Below the pieces are notes generated by a model. It was not told where the DNA came from and searched no databases. It saw nothing but the letters and a program-made list of their open reading frames with translations. A program made the position numbers and the translations under genes. This document shows, one piece after another, positions 42,101 through 52,779 of a stretch of DNA of 64,000 nt. Source of the stretch: Micrasema longulum. Its lineage: Eukaryota > Arthropoda > Insecta > Trichoptera > Brachycentridae. The DNA lies in NCBI GenBank assembly GCA_022494885.1, contig JAGVSM010002948.1, positions 246,315 through 310,314 of the forward strand, given 5' to 3'. Positions within the stretch are counted from its first letter, which is position 1. Each line of letters begins with the position of its first letter.

Positions 42101-42835
42101 TTTTAAACTTATTGCAACAGAGAGGGAAAACATTTTTGAGAAGGGAATATGGAAGTCTAGGCATTACAGGGCTTATGACCTGTCATTGGCTGGTTTAAGC
42201 GGCACTGTGCACACTGTGTAACATTCACCATTCTGCCCGTGTTTGAACATCCACATTTCCTCAAATCTTCCATCTGTTGACTTTTGTGAAGTAAAGGAGC
42301 TGAAACCTTTATCGTGCGGGTGAGATTCATCCGGCTGAACCAAATCACCTACTAGGCAACGCCTGAAAACAATTTTTATACTTTTTCTTTTACCGGGTAG
42401 TTGATTCAACAATGTTTGAGTATGTCCAAATGCTTGCAAACTGGCTGGATTTCCTCCATAGGGATTTATTCATATTTAAATTTATTGCAACAGAGAGGGA
42501 AAACGTTATTGAGAAGGGAATATGAATCTCACCCGCATGATAAAGGTTTCAGCTCCTTTACTTCGCAAAAGTCAATAGATGGAAGAGTTGAGGAAATGTG
42601 GATGTTTAAACATGGGCAGAATGGTGAATGTTACACAGTGTGTAAAGTGGCCATTTAAACCAGCCAACGACAGGTCATAAACCCTATAAATGCCTAGGCT
42701 TCCATATTCCCTTCTCAATAATGTTTTCTCTCTGTTGCAATAAATAAAATAAAATTTAAATATGAACAACTCTCTAGGGAGGAAATCCAGCCAGTCTGCA
42801 AGCATTTGGACATAATCAAACATTGTAAAAATAAA
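42100..42835. repeat. R1, more than one full unit direct, then inverted
   Basis: Going right, the unit starting at GCAACAGAGAGGGAAAAC (42,114) is complete and starts again at 42,487, a period of about 373 bp. At about 42,525 the orientation flips (GAATCTCACCCGCATGATAA, CATTTAAACCAGCC, CTTCCATATTCCCTTCTC) and runs to CAAACATTGT near 42,830. This is the best view of the R1 unit in the window. Confidence 0.8.
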
Positions 42836-43289
42836 AATTATTTATTTTTAAATTTGGCTTAGTTAAGTAGTCTTACAAATAAAATAAAAAATATGGAACT
42901 TCCTTTATTCAACAATACAGAGTTGGAGAAGTGATTGCTAAGTAATCTCGCGTGACCGGACACCCCTTATCGCTGATCTACAGCTCGGCAGGGGGGTAGC
43001 CTGAAGGAGCTAGGGGTAGGAATGGTGGGCCCTTACTACTCAGCTGTGCTTTAGTAACGGGCGAGGGGCAGTGTCCATTTAATACCGAGATAGGGGTGAA
43101 ATACAAGCTACTCTTTTTTTAAGGGAAAACTTTCTTAGGCGTACGTTGTATTTTCTTTTCGTACGCTTAATTTCGGTCAGTTCTGCCGATTGCTTCGTTG
43201 ACAGTAAGCAAACCGGATATTTTTCAGAGCTCTCTTATCATTAGTAGATTCATATGAACTCGTGATGTCAAAGTTCGTTTTTATTAAAA
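42836..43289. other. Unassigned stretch, GC-richer core
   Basis: The part from 42,940 to 43,100 has above-average GC (GGCAGGGGGGTAGCCTGAAG) but no recognisable translation or RNA. Confidence 0.35.
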
Positions 43290-43800
43290 ATATTTATTAA
43301 AAACCCTTCATGTACAAGTTATTTATGAAATTTGTGCTCTTAGATACAACGCAATTATATATTTTTAAAATAATAATGTTTGTGAAAGCAAATTATTCTA
43401 CCAAATCCCAAAAGGAACACTCCCACACTAGCAGAAGTCAAACTAGAGGAGGGGTCATGGGGTCTTTAGCGAATTCTGAATTCGGGAAAAGAAATTCCAG
43501 GTTTCTGGGCCCCAAAATATTCAATATGTTACCCGAATATTGCAAAACCATGACCCGGATTCAATTTAATAAATTTGTGAAAAATTGGTTACTGGGTTTA
43601 GGTCGAGAAAAATCGTAAAATTTACTCAAAATACATTCTTAAATAATAAGTGGTATAAATTAATATTACATAACTGTATAGTAAATTAACTATTAGTAGG
43701 TAGTAGGTAGTAATGTTATTGTTTATTTTTGCATAAAAATGTCTGCCTTAAAACAAGTTGTACCTAGTTAGGCAGACTAGACATGATCCAGAGAAATCCA
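43290..43800 (+). pseudogene. LINE-L ORF2 C-terminus and 3' UTR
   Basis: It encodes TRGGVMGSLANSEFGKRNSR, then FLGPKIFNMLPEYCKTMTRI and FVKNWLLGLG, with a stop at 43,618. This is the G-K-S-F-x-GPK-x-N-LP-x-K end of a LINE. The 102-codon frame is intact here, but only the last block survives. Confidence 0.75.
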
Positions 43801-43904
43801 CAAACTAAGTATGTATTTAGTAGATAAAGTAATTTTTATTTTTATTAAAAAACTATGATTTTTATTAAAAAACTATGATTTTTATTATTATTTGAATTTT
43901 TTTA

Positions 43905-44105
43905 TTTTATTGACATATACGGCAAAATTGCCTTCAACAAAACTTAGTATTTAAACATATTTTTTATTTTTTAAAACATGCTTTTTATATTTAAGATTTA
44001 AAAACACAAATTTAACATCAAAAAACTGTATAACACATTCAGTAGAAGTTTAAAACAATTAAAAATAGATGTAAAAGTAAAATAAAATAAAATAAAAAAA
44101 ATGTT
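43905..44105 (-). pseudogene. LINE-B 3' UTR fragment
   Basis: It resembles 63,215-63,440 (TTTATTTTATTGACATA, GCAAAATTGCCTTCAAC, ACAGCATATTCAGTAGAA-like CACATTCAGTAGAAG). Only non-coding 3' sequence is present. Confidence 0.6.
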
Positions 44106-44159
44106 TTAAAGGGTAAATATAACAGGAAAATCATAAAGCACTGTATCATATAATTGAAA

Positions 44160-44330
44160 AAGCAAATTTACTTTTTTAAAACTATGAGAAATATAATTAG
44201 CCTAAAAGAACTTGTAAAAATATATTACGCAATAACTCAATCAGTTTTGAAATATGGGATAATTGGATGGGGATGTGCAAATGACACACTGATCAAGCAA
44301 ATAATAATACTCAAATACATTTAACAAAAG
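44160..44330 (+). pseudogene. LINE ORF2 thumb fragment
   Basis: The frame reads FFKTMRNIISLKELVKIYYA, ITQSVLKYGIIGWGCANDTL, related to the LINE-E segment at 14.9 kb (YYSIVQSLLQYAFVGWGCA). It is too short to classify further. Confidence 0.6.
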
Positions 44331-44455
44331 AACAATTATTAATAGAACCGAACTGTCAGTATTCATGTGCTTAGATGATGTTCAATCCTCACCGCGATCG
44401 TGAACCAGTTACTTTATCCACTGTGTCGTGAAATAATTATAATCAAGAAACCATC

Positions 44456-45262
44456 TCAAGTCCCCTCCTTCATGACCCCACGGTCTGATCTGGTGCTGAC
44501 TGCCGCGAGACAAGTTCCAAGCAATAAGGTACGAGAACCCCCAGTGTCGTAGTCGGCAGTAGGCACATTTCTAATCATTTTTGTAGTATGTTGTGCTGGG
44601 AACCATGTTGAGTTTAATTTCAGCCCGTCGTCTTTGTTTATGTTATTTGGGTATCTGTGTATTTCAATTGCCTCTTTTATTATTCGTGCACTGTAATTAC
44701 TGGGTTTATGCAAAATTTTCGGTTCAAAGGCGAAAAAATGTCCGGAGTCCATAAAATGTTCCGCTATTGCAGATTTGTCAGGATGCCCAAGTTTACTCGC
44801 TCTTTTGTGTTTGTCAATCCTTTTCTTTGCTGTGCGCCCTGTTTGTTCTATGTACACTTTATTACATCCTTGGCAATTTAGTTTATAAACAGCTTCCGTT
44901 TTCAGGGGATTCTTATCTTTTGGGTTCATTAAATGGTTCTCTATTTTTCCCAAGTCCCAAAAACGTTGTTCCAATATTATGTTTCTTCAGCACTTTGGCT
45001 ATCCTGTCAGCTGCCAGTAACATTCTGTACATATGGAAGGTATTCAGTTGCTCTAGTAATATCTTCTTCCTTGTTCTTTTTTGTAGCTTGCGATTTAATA
45101 ATGTAGTCAATTTGCTTCTTCTTATATACATTACGCTCCAACGCATCTGTAATTTTGTTGACTTCTTCTCCCTTTTCGGAATCTTCGCATGTTTGTGTCG
45201 CTCTTGTTAATAATGTATTTATTAATCCTCGCTTTTGGGCTGGATGATGATGTAGTGATGTG
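44456..45262 (-). pseudogene. Penelope-like element, minus copy, with GIY-YIG endonuclease domain
   Basis: The upstream part encodes LLTRATQTCEDSEKGEEVNK, ITDALERNVYKKKQIDY, the end of the Penelope reverse transcriptase. After a stop and frameshift (about 45,000) the frame 44,974-44,456 gives AVYKLNCQGCNKVYIEQTGR, KHKRASKLGHPDKSAIAEHF and SARIIKEAIEIHRYPNNINK. This is the GIY-YIG nuclease found at the C-terminus of Penelope-like elements; the conserved YIG reads YIE here. Most of the polymerase is missing. The copy is head-to-head with the plus copy at 45.36 kb. Confidence 0.88.
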
Positions 45263-45264
45263 AG

Positions 45265-45350
45265 TTTACCCTTAAGGTGGCTCCTGCAATGGTGGCCGAA
45301 ACGTCGGAACAAATCCAACACACACGGTATAACCCAAAAAAGAAACAAAT
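45265..45350 (+). repeat. Left terminal repeat of the plus Penelope-like copy
   Basis: GGCTCCTGCAATGGTGGCCG through AACAAATTGA is repeated at 46,118-46,180 (GGCTCCTGCAATGGTAGCCG on), so the plus copy is bracketed by direct repeats, as in the pseudo-LTR arrangement of Penelope elements. The ribozyme-like core here is degraded (CTTAAGG in place of CTGAAGA). Confidence 0.75.
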
Positions 45351-45362
45351 TGATAACAGCGA

Positions 45363-46060
45363 CCGTGAAAACCTTCGCAGGAGGATTATTAAGGATTATT
45401 AAGAAATTGTTAACAAGAGCGACACGAATATGCAAAGATTCCGAAAAGGCAGAAAAGGTCAACAAAATAACAGATGCGTTGGAGCGTAATGGATATAAGA
45501 AGAAGCAAATTGACAACATTGCTAAATCGCAAGCTACAAAGAAGAACAACGAAGAAGATATTACCAGAGGAACTGCATACCTACCATATGTACAGAATGT
45601 TACTGGCAGCTGACAGGATAGCCAAAGTGCTGAAGAAACATAATATTGGAACAACGTTTGGGATTGTGGGAAAAATAAAGAACCGTTTATTGAGCCCAAA
45701 AGATAAGAATCCCCTGGAAACGGAAGCTGTGATATGATAAAGTGTACATAGGACAAACAGGGCGCACAGCAAAGAAAATGATTGACGAACACAAAAGAGC
45801 GTGTAAACTTGGGCATCCTGACAAATCTGCAATAGCGGAACACTTTATGGACACCAGATATTTTTTCGCCTTTGAACAGAACATTTTGCATAAACCCAGT
45901 AATTACAGTGCACGAATAATAAAAGAGGCAATTGAAATACAGACACCCAAATAACATAAACGAAGACGACGTGCTTAAATTAAACTCAACATGGTTCCCG
46001 GCACTACATACTACAAAAATGAATAGAAATATGCCGACTGCAGACTACGACACGGTACAA
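45363..46060 (+). pseudogene. Penelope-like element, plus copy, with GIY-YIG domain
   Basis: It encodes LLTRATRICKDSEKAEKVNK, ITDALERNGYKKKQIDNIAK, then stops in TGS-stop at 45,613. Other frames carry KVYIGQTGRTAKKMIDEHK from about 45,735 with the YIG motif intact, GHPDKSAIAEHFMDTRYFF and SARIIKEAIEI, ending with STWFPALHTTKM. The polymerase palm is absent, and at least two frameshifts are present. Confidence 0.85.
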
Positions 46061-46104
46061 ATACCAGTACTTAAACACACACTTTTTGTCTACAAAACAC
46101 TCAG

Positions 46105-46190
46105 CTTACCCTGAAGATGGCTCCTGCAATGGTAGCCGAAACGTCGGAACAAACCCAACACACACGATATCACCCAAAAAAGAAACATAT
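46105..46190 (+). repeat. Right terminal repeat of the plus Penelope-like copy
   Basis: This is the partner of 45,265-45,350. It contains the better-preserved hammerhead-like core, listed separately. Confidence 0.75.
46111..46146 (+). ncRNA. Hammerhead-ribozyme-like motif
   Basis: CTGAAGA fits the CUGANGA core. It is followed by a short stem (GGCT pairing with AGCC) and then GAAAC and GTC, giving the core-stem-GAAA-cleavage-site order of a type I hammerhead with an extremely short stem III. Hammerhead motifs are known in terminal repeats of Penelope-like elements, and this position agrees. Stem I support is weak (CC with GG), so activity is uncertain. Confidence 0.55.
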
Positions 46191-46199
46191 TGAGAAATT

Positions 46200-46989
46200 G
46201 TCATATATATAAAAAAAACATCCTCATTGTCTAGATGGGTTAGCTCTAAGTAGTATCATATGAACTTTTTCATGGCCTTCATACCAGCCCTTATCGGTAC
46301 CGTAAAAACGTAAATAAGACATTGTTATTAATGAAATATTACAACTAGAACTATCTTATTAAAAAAAGAAGAATAACTTTAAAAATAATTGTTTTTATCC
46401 AATTTATGTTTTTTTTATTATTGCGCGATTTAAAAAAAACATTCGTTTAAAAATGGCAAAATCGTATGATTTCCTCATTTTGCGTGCGTTTCACCAGACT
46501 ACAGCCTTAAACAAATAGTAAGTGGCTAAAAACAAATCGTTTAAATTTTATATTAACTATAAAATGAGTTACCACTGAGTTAGTAATTCAAATATAAATT
46601 TGAGGAAGCATATTCGTTTTTTGTTTTATTTATTCGAAAATAAATAAAATATTCGCAACTAATTAAAAGTGGCATTATGAAAATTTATAAAATAATCAAA
46701 CGTCTCCGTATTATTCCAATACAAATTATTTACAGCACCATCTATCGGTGAAAATTCATACGTAACTTGGGAATTTCTTAAAATGCGCCAGCGGTTTGAA
46801 GGATTTTCCGGAAAATGGTTTGCGACTTGGATAAACAATTGAAACACGTAATGGAAACTTATTAAAATTTCACATTTGGTTTGGATTTAATTTAGTTTTA
46901 ATAACACAGATGTCACTTATTCTTGCTTTATACTTCATTTATTATTTATCAACGCCTGTAGGTAATCAATTTGTGCAAATTCTATAACA
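46200..46989. other. AT-rich stretch, nothing recognised
   Basis: No gene or repeat family could be supported. Confidence 0.4.
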
Positions 46990-48260
46990 CCGCGGGCGTG
47001 ACTCATAAACTCGGCGTAAAGTTACGCCTAAGCATAGTGGTACACTGAGGAACTTCAGCCCTACGGTAAATTGGATACGATAAATATTTTTTTGCGCGCG
47101 TTGAAAATTGGAGCATTAAATTGTCCGGCAAAGGTTCCTGAAAATGTACGAAAAAATGATAAAAAACATTTTGAAAAAAATGGACTACTTTGAATGGCGT
47201 AACTAGTTCATATAAATCAACCAATGAGAGCTGTGAAAGATTTCCGGTTTGCTTGCCATGGATGGACTAATAGGAAGAACTGAATGAGAATAAGCGGAAA
47301 AGAACTTCTGACGTCACGCTCGTTATTTCAGAAATAGAACTACTACTACTACCATCACGCCATTTTCCCGTAGGGGTAGGCAGAGAGAATGGACCGCCAC
47401 ACACGTCTATCCTGGCATACATTCCTAGCTTCTCCCACATTCATACATGCCCTTCGGTTCTGTCTGCTTTTGACATGACCAGACTTAAGATTTTGGTTTA
47501 TCTGATCATGCCACGTCTTCCTCGGTCGTCCTCGTCTCACGTTGCCGTTCATTTTCGCCATATATACTTGTTTTACCATTCTTTCGTCGTCCATTCGTTC
47601 TACGTGACCAAACCATCTCAGAGACCCTTTCTTAATCTTATCAATTATACTTGACTCAGATTTACACTCTCGCCTGATTTCATCATTCGTAACCTTGTCA
47701 TACATTGATTTCCCACACATTCGTCTAAAATATCGCATTTTAACCGCGTTCACTCGGCTTTCATCCTTCCTCTGCCAGTTCCATGTTTCACTTCCATACA
47801 TAAGTGTTGGGACTAAAACTCCGTTGTGCACTGCCAGTTTAGCTTCGATTGACATATTTTTATTAGAAATTACTGTGCTTAGTGCTCCGTACATTTTGTT
47901 GCCCGCATTCACTATTCATTCAACATCTTTTTCTACTCTTCCATCTCTTGAAAACATGCTTCCCAGATATACAAATTCTACTTGCTCGAGACATTTGTTG
48001 TTTACATTTATTTTGCAGTCAGTAACCTCACTATCCCTTTCAAATACCATCACTTTTGACTTACTTTCGTTCATCGCCAATTCGCTCTCCAGGCATACAT
48101 CATACATCATACATTCTAGAGACTATTTGTTGCAAATCACCCTTGCTGCTTGCTAACAGAACTGCATCATCAGCATACAACAAGCAGCTTATTGAAAAAT
48201 TATAAATAGAAAACTTTGAAAAATCGTAGCGCTGATAATACGATATATAAAAATTGAAAA
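46990..48260 (+). repeat. R9 dispersed repeat, copy 2, split by LINE-A
   Basis: The left part 46,990-47,339 and right part 48,212-48,260 correspond to continuous sequence in copy 1 (18.8-19.5 kb, GCTGATG...AATACG region). The interruption is the LINE-A insertion. Confidence 0.65.
47340..48203 (-). pseudogene. LINE-A, most complete copy, 8-bp duplication
   Basis: AAATAGAA flanks it at 47,332-47,339 and 48,204-48,211. On the minus strand from 48,195: LLYADDAVLLASSKGDLQQI (catalytic YADD intact), ELAMNESKSKVMVFE, LEQVEFVYLGSMFSRDGRVE, KLAVHNGVLVPTLMYGSETW, ESRVNAVKMRYFRRMCGKSM, KKGSLRWFGHVERMDDERMV, GRPRKTWHDQINQNLKSGHV and WRSILSAYPYGKMA. Two frame breaks (about 47,913 and 48,110) and the 5' truncation prevent function. 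The tail is (TAG)n on its own strand. Confidence 0.9.
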
Positions 48261-48327
48261 AAAATATATTTGCTTTAGTTTAATAGTTTATTAACAAATA
48301 AAAAACAAAAAAAAACATTGATCTTTC

Positions 48328-48393
48328 GCATTCGGATGGGAATACCACCCTTATTGTAGTGGTAGAATAAGGATACTATTTCCATCCGCATTA
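48328..48393. other. 66-nt imperfect hairpin
   Basis: ATTCGGATGGGAATA pairs with TATTTCCATCCGCAT (14 of 15 positions, one wobble), and the inner CCTTATT pairs with AATAAGG around GTAGTGGTAG. It could be a short MITE or a precursor-like hairpin; nothing distinguishes these. Confidence 0.5.
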
Positions 48394-48424
48394 TACCCCT
48401 GTATTTAGACGTCACTTAAGGCCC

Positions 48425-48735
48425 AGTTTATGAGTAAGGCTATTATACGTAAGAATATTATACGTAAGGGTCAGAGTGTTTTCCTACCATGCGAAAGGTC
48501 TCGTGTTCGATTTCCGACATGGTTGATATCAAATATTTATTTAAAAGGTGTTTTTCAAACGAGAATATTACATAGTCCCTGGACTGGTACCCGAAGCGCA
48601 AGACTGATCATCTTACCTTCGTGTAAAACAAAGATTAAAATACACTGCGATTGGTGTACCAATGCAGTGCCCCATGCATCATTAGGTGCAGAAAGGAAAT
48701 GATGATACTGATGATAAGTATTTTTTTTTTTTTTA
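48425..48735 (+). mobile_element. SINE-like element S2 with tRNA-like head
   Basis: The head contains GGTCTCGTGTTCGATTTCC, close to a B box. The body has ATTACATAGTCCCTGGACTG, AAGACTGATCATCTTACCTT and ATTAGGTGCAGAAAGGAAAT, and the tail is GATGATACTGATGATAAG then T-rich. It shares the 3' half with 14,462-14,645. Confidence 0.7.
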
Positions 48736-48839
48736 AACTTTATGTATTTTATAAGAAAAACGACAGTCGTTATATAAAAATATTAAATATCAAAACTTGT
48801 ACATACTTGCAGTTAAAGTTTTTCACAAATTTAATGAGA

Positions 48840-49075
48840 GAAATATATTTGTCGTATTGTTAAACTCAAGACAAGATCTGGACTTTTTTGGTTTAAGTTT
48901 ACAACGATTTAAACGAGCACTAAATAAATAGTCCAGATCTTGTCTCGATGTCCCTTATGTTTGTCAATGCTTCTTTCTTTTTTTTAAAATGTTTTAAACT
49001 ATTCTTTTATTGTAATATTTAAACCTTATTAATTGTATACATGGACAATGTCCGTTAATAAATAAATAAATAAAT
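48840..49075 (+). pseudogene. LINE-F 3' end, plus copy
   Basis: It encodes SRQDLDFFGLSLQRFKRALN with a premature AAG/CAAGA variation at its start, K-stop, then the complementary 3' UTR (AGTCCAGATCTTGTCTCG), and ends ACAATGTCCGTTAATAAATA with further AATA repeats at 49,050-49,075. Confidence 0.75.
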
Positions 49076-49194
49076 AGAACATGTTACACAGAAAAGATAA
49101 AAAATAATACATTACATGAAACAAGAGAGAAAAAAAAGCAACAAGATTAAGGGATGAGAAAATATAGTGGGTTTTTATAATACTCACACTTTTA

Positions 49195-49833
49195 TTCATT
49201 TATTTATTTACGGCATTTCTGCCATTTACATATATGTGGTTTAAAGAGTGCTTAAAAATAAAAATATAAAATAATCGAATTTGATATATTAATATACTCG
49301 TACTATACATATGATAAGTTACTTGAATTACATACATTTTTAAAAGTAATTATACAATAACAAAATACAATAATCAATCAACTTATAACTGTTCCAACCC
49401 AAGCATCATAATTTAATTATGATGCATATTCATTCCCAGTATTCTGTAAATAAAAATAGGTGAGTTATATTGAGCTACCGTTCGAGAATTTTAACAATAA
49501 AATATTGTAGATGTTCTGCTAAACCTAGGAGGTACATAAAATGAAATCAACTTAGTAGATCAGGGGTATAAAACGTTGCTTTTATTATTTTATATAAAGT
49601 CGTAAGATCGGTGGATGTTCTTCGTTCTTGCAATTTAGTTAAATTTAGAGAGTCTAGAATTTTGTTATAATTTAATTGTTTACTAGAAAAACCCATCTTA
49701 AAATTAAAACATCTAAGAAACTTATTTTGAATTCTCTCAATAGAATCTGAGAAAGTGATTTGATAAGGTGACCATATTGGAGAATTATAATCTAGTTGGC
49801 TTCTAACTAGAGATGTGTAAGGTTATTTTAATA
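49195..49833 (-). pseudogene. LINE-M fragment, ORF2 C-terminus
   Basis: The minus strand from 49,830 reads SLVRSQLDYNSPIWSPYQIT, DSIERIQNKFLRCFNFKMGF, NKILDSLNLTKLQERRTSTD and LTTLYKIINSSVYCSDLLS. This is the post-polymerase region of a CR1/jockey-like LINE. The tail faces left, near the ATTTATTTATTTACGG at 49,197. Confidence 0.75.
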
Positions 49834-49839
49834 TTTATT

Positions 49840-51675
49840 TATTTATTTAATTTTACAATACGCCCAAGGGGCATTTACAAAAAATATACAGTTAAGTACA
49901 AACATAGTGCGTAAAAATTTAAAAGATAAACAATGCTTTTTTGTATACATTTAGAAACAATAAGAAGCATACTGCCATGCAAAATAAAAAGTGAAACTTT
50001 ACATAGTAAAAAAGAAAAAAATAATTTTATATGGATATAATAAAAGTAATTGAATTAAAAAGCAAATTGTAAGTAACTTATAAAGAATTCAAACAAAAAA
50101 TTAAATACATTTTCATAAACTTATAAGTATAAAAATAAATATACAGGTAACTACAAACAAAGAAAGTAATAATTTTATAAATACACAACACATTAAAAGA
50201 AATAAAAAAAGATTTTATATACATGTAGAAACAATAAAAAGCAAACTGCAATGCAAAATAAAAAGCGAAACTTTGCATAAAAAAAAAGATTAAAAATATG
50301 AATATAAGAACAATGTTAAAATTAAAAAACAAATTGTAAATAACTTGTTAAGAATTCTAAATATATATATACACACATATATACACATATATACGTATAA
50401 AAAAAATGTTATTAACAAATTAATCTTAAAAACAAATAATGAAAATTAGTTAACAGTAAGTATATATGTGAAAATAATATAATATACGGTACACAAAAAT
50501 ATTTGATAAATTAATATCAGAAAGAGATAAGATAATAATAATACACATCAAAAACAGAGAAAGAATTGTATGAAAAAGAAAGTTTCATTACGACATTAAT
50601 AATTTGTTTCAAACAGTGCATTTAAGAACGTTTTAAAATTGATAATTGTCGTATTAAAAATGTCTATTTCACAAGTAAATTTGTTGGCTAAGGAATGTAA
50701 ACGCGGAATCGGAGAGTGTCGTGCATAGTTAGTACCCACGTATGTACTCGTAGTTGCAAATAACTCCGTACTTCTAGTGACTCGATTAGGTATTTTGAAG
50801 TTAATGAGATTCAGGAGTTCACAACAATCGAGCTCCGAATTTAAAATTTTAAATAAAATATATTATAATATATTTATATTATAAAAATATTTTCCGGTTC
50901 TAAGTGCAAATCCTAATAATTTTAAAGCTTTGTTAGATAATTTAATAATGTGCTCTTTAAATAATAATTTCGAATCGAACTAAACACCCAGATCGCTCAC
51001 GGTAGAAACATCAGTAATTTTAATTTGATTTAACATGTAATTAAATAGAATATAATTTTTTATTTTATAGAATCTCATAGCTTGACATTTGCTTATATTG
51101 AGTTGCAATTTATTTTTTTGGCGCCAGATGTTTAATTTGGACAAACTGTGGAACAAAATGTTACAATCGTTAATGTTTTTTATCTCTTTGAATATTTTCA
51201 TAGCATCTGCAAATATGAGAACATGTACATTATCAAATATATAAATTACATCATTTATAAATATTAAAAACAACACTGGACCAAGATGCGAGCCTTGAGG
51301 TACTCCACTAACTGATTAAAATTTATATGAAAATATATCATTAATTTTTACTGACAGGTTACTATCGAACACGCATGTTTTAAACCAATTTAGCAAATTA
51401 CTTTTGATTCCTGATCATTCTAATTTGTTAATTAGGATTTTATGGTTTACTTTGTCGAAAGCCTTGCTAAAATCTGTGTAAATAGAATCGATTTGGGTTC
51501 TTTTGGATAGTGCATCAGATATAATATTTTGATATAGTAATAAATTAGTTAGTGTCGATTTATTTGAAACAAATCCATGTTGGGCGGGTGTAATTGATTT
51601 CGTTATTGTAAATATTATTTTATCTAGTAAAAGCTTTTCCAGTAATTTTGGGATCGCCGATAGTAACTTACACAT
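49840..51675 (-). pseudogene. LINE-N, reverse transcriptase core to 3' tail
   Basis: From 51,675 the minus strand carries several polymerase motifs in order: SAIPKLLEKLLLDKI, QHGFVSNKSTLTNLL, DSIYTDFSKAFDKVNHKI, GVPQGSHLGPVLFLIFINDV, a damaged catalytic box (LIFADAMKIFKEI for F-ADD), LQLNISKCQAMRF, then FKEHIIKLSNKALKLLGF. This is a jockey-type reverse transcriptase. A stop separates the two parts near 51,413, and the second half decays. The region 49,850-50,600 is AT-rich with a LINE-type tail at the left end. Confidence 0.85.
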
Positions 51676-51890
51676 ACCTGAACACTTACTCCTACACTAA
51701 TACACATAAACACACATCTACACTTACTCTCATACAAACACACATAAACACACCCTTTTGTTGTAACACAATTTAATAATATGTATGATTCTTATTTAGA
51801 AACTTTGCTGGTCTGTCTTTAAACTGTATTTTTTTTAATGTTACTGTTTCATTGTCGACTGTTTGTTTCTTTAAAATAAATAAATATAGT
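51665..51890 (+). pseudogene. R4, LINE 3'-UTR copy with AATAAA tail
   Basis: CTGAACACTTACTCCTACAC through TTTGCTGGTCTGTCTTTAAA and AAAATAAATAAATA recurs at 62,150-62,385 in the same orientation. No coding part remains. Confidence 0.7.
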
Positions 51891-52325
51891 TGACCGATTA
51901 AAATTTTGATTTTTGATTTGAGCAAAAATCATCAAGTTTTATACGTTTATCGAGTTAAATATAAAGTCTAGAAGTCCACATTGCAAATGATTTGGAAATT
52001 AAATAAAAACAAATATTAAATATTTGATTTTTGACACCAATCATCCACGTTAAATTCTTAAAATCTTCTTTGTAGACGTTCCGATTTTTTTTTGTTTCAA
52101 ATAGCTGGAGTATTTTGTGAAAGGTTCCAGTTTTTGAAGGTACATTCGGGTAACATCCTAGCGCAAGCCATGGCTGACCGCGTCATCCCTCTTAATAAAA
52201 CTCAGACCGACCTTTTTGTCATCTTATGCGGGATCGGGTTAAACAATTCAAATTATATATATACAAAACTTGACGTAAATTGTCAAGATTTAGACAAATG
52301 TAATTATAATCCATTATCAAGATAG
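51891..52325. other. Unassigned stretch left of the mariner element
   Basis: No gene or shared repeat could be supported. The 77-codon frame at 52,092 has no recognisable motif. Confidence 0.4.
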
Positions 52326-52522
52326 TAATACGAGTTGTGGCAGAAAAGTAATGAGACTGGCAACACTGCAAGCGATCTGGCAACACTGCGTTGTTGCCCT
52401 TTATAGAGCACGTGTATCAGTAACCTCCCATAGCCAAGTGCGAGTTTCAACTTCTTACGCTAACCACGTGATTTTTGTGGCTGCTATTGGTGAAGTTGTG
52501 TTTTGGTTGTGTGTCACACAAA

Positions 52523-52779
52523 ATGGAAAAGTGGAATTTGGAGCAATTAAGCATTAAATTTTGTGTTAAGCTTGGAGAATCGGCAAATGTGACGTTTGAA
52601 AAGTTAAAACAAGCCTATGGGGAACATTCTTTATCCCGAGCACAGGTTTTTTGGTGGCACAAATCATTTTTGGAAGGCAGAGAACACGTTGAAGACGAAC
52701 ATCGTTCAGGGAGGCCTTCAACTTCGAAAACTGACAAAAAAATCGAACATGTGAACACTCTTGTGAGATCAGACCGTCG
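52523..52779 (+). pseudogene. mariner transposase, N-terminal DNA-binding part
   Basis: The ATG at 52,523 starts MEKWNLEQLSIKFCVKLGES, then FEKLKQAYGEHSLSRAQVFW, WHKSFLEGREHVEDEHRSGR and PSTSKTDKKIEHVNTLVRSD. These are the paired helix-turn-helix blocks and GRP linker of mariner transposases. The frame is open to RSDRR, where the Transib target duplication CGTCG (52,775-52,779) ends it. The downstream continuation is at 55,197. Confidence 0.92.

Noticed and set aside
45007..45957. 316-codon minus-strand frame with hydrophobic segments
   Set aside because: It is the antisense of the plus Penelope-like copy, continuing into the minus copy; the real signal is the GIY-YIG protein on both sides.
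50078..50332. Phe-rich 84-codon minus-strand frame
   Set aside because: It lies in the A-rich decayed 3' part of LINE-N and has no motif.
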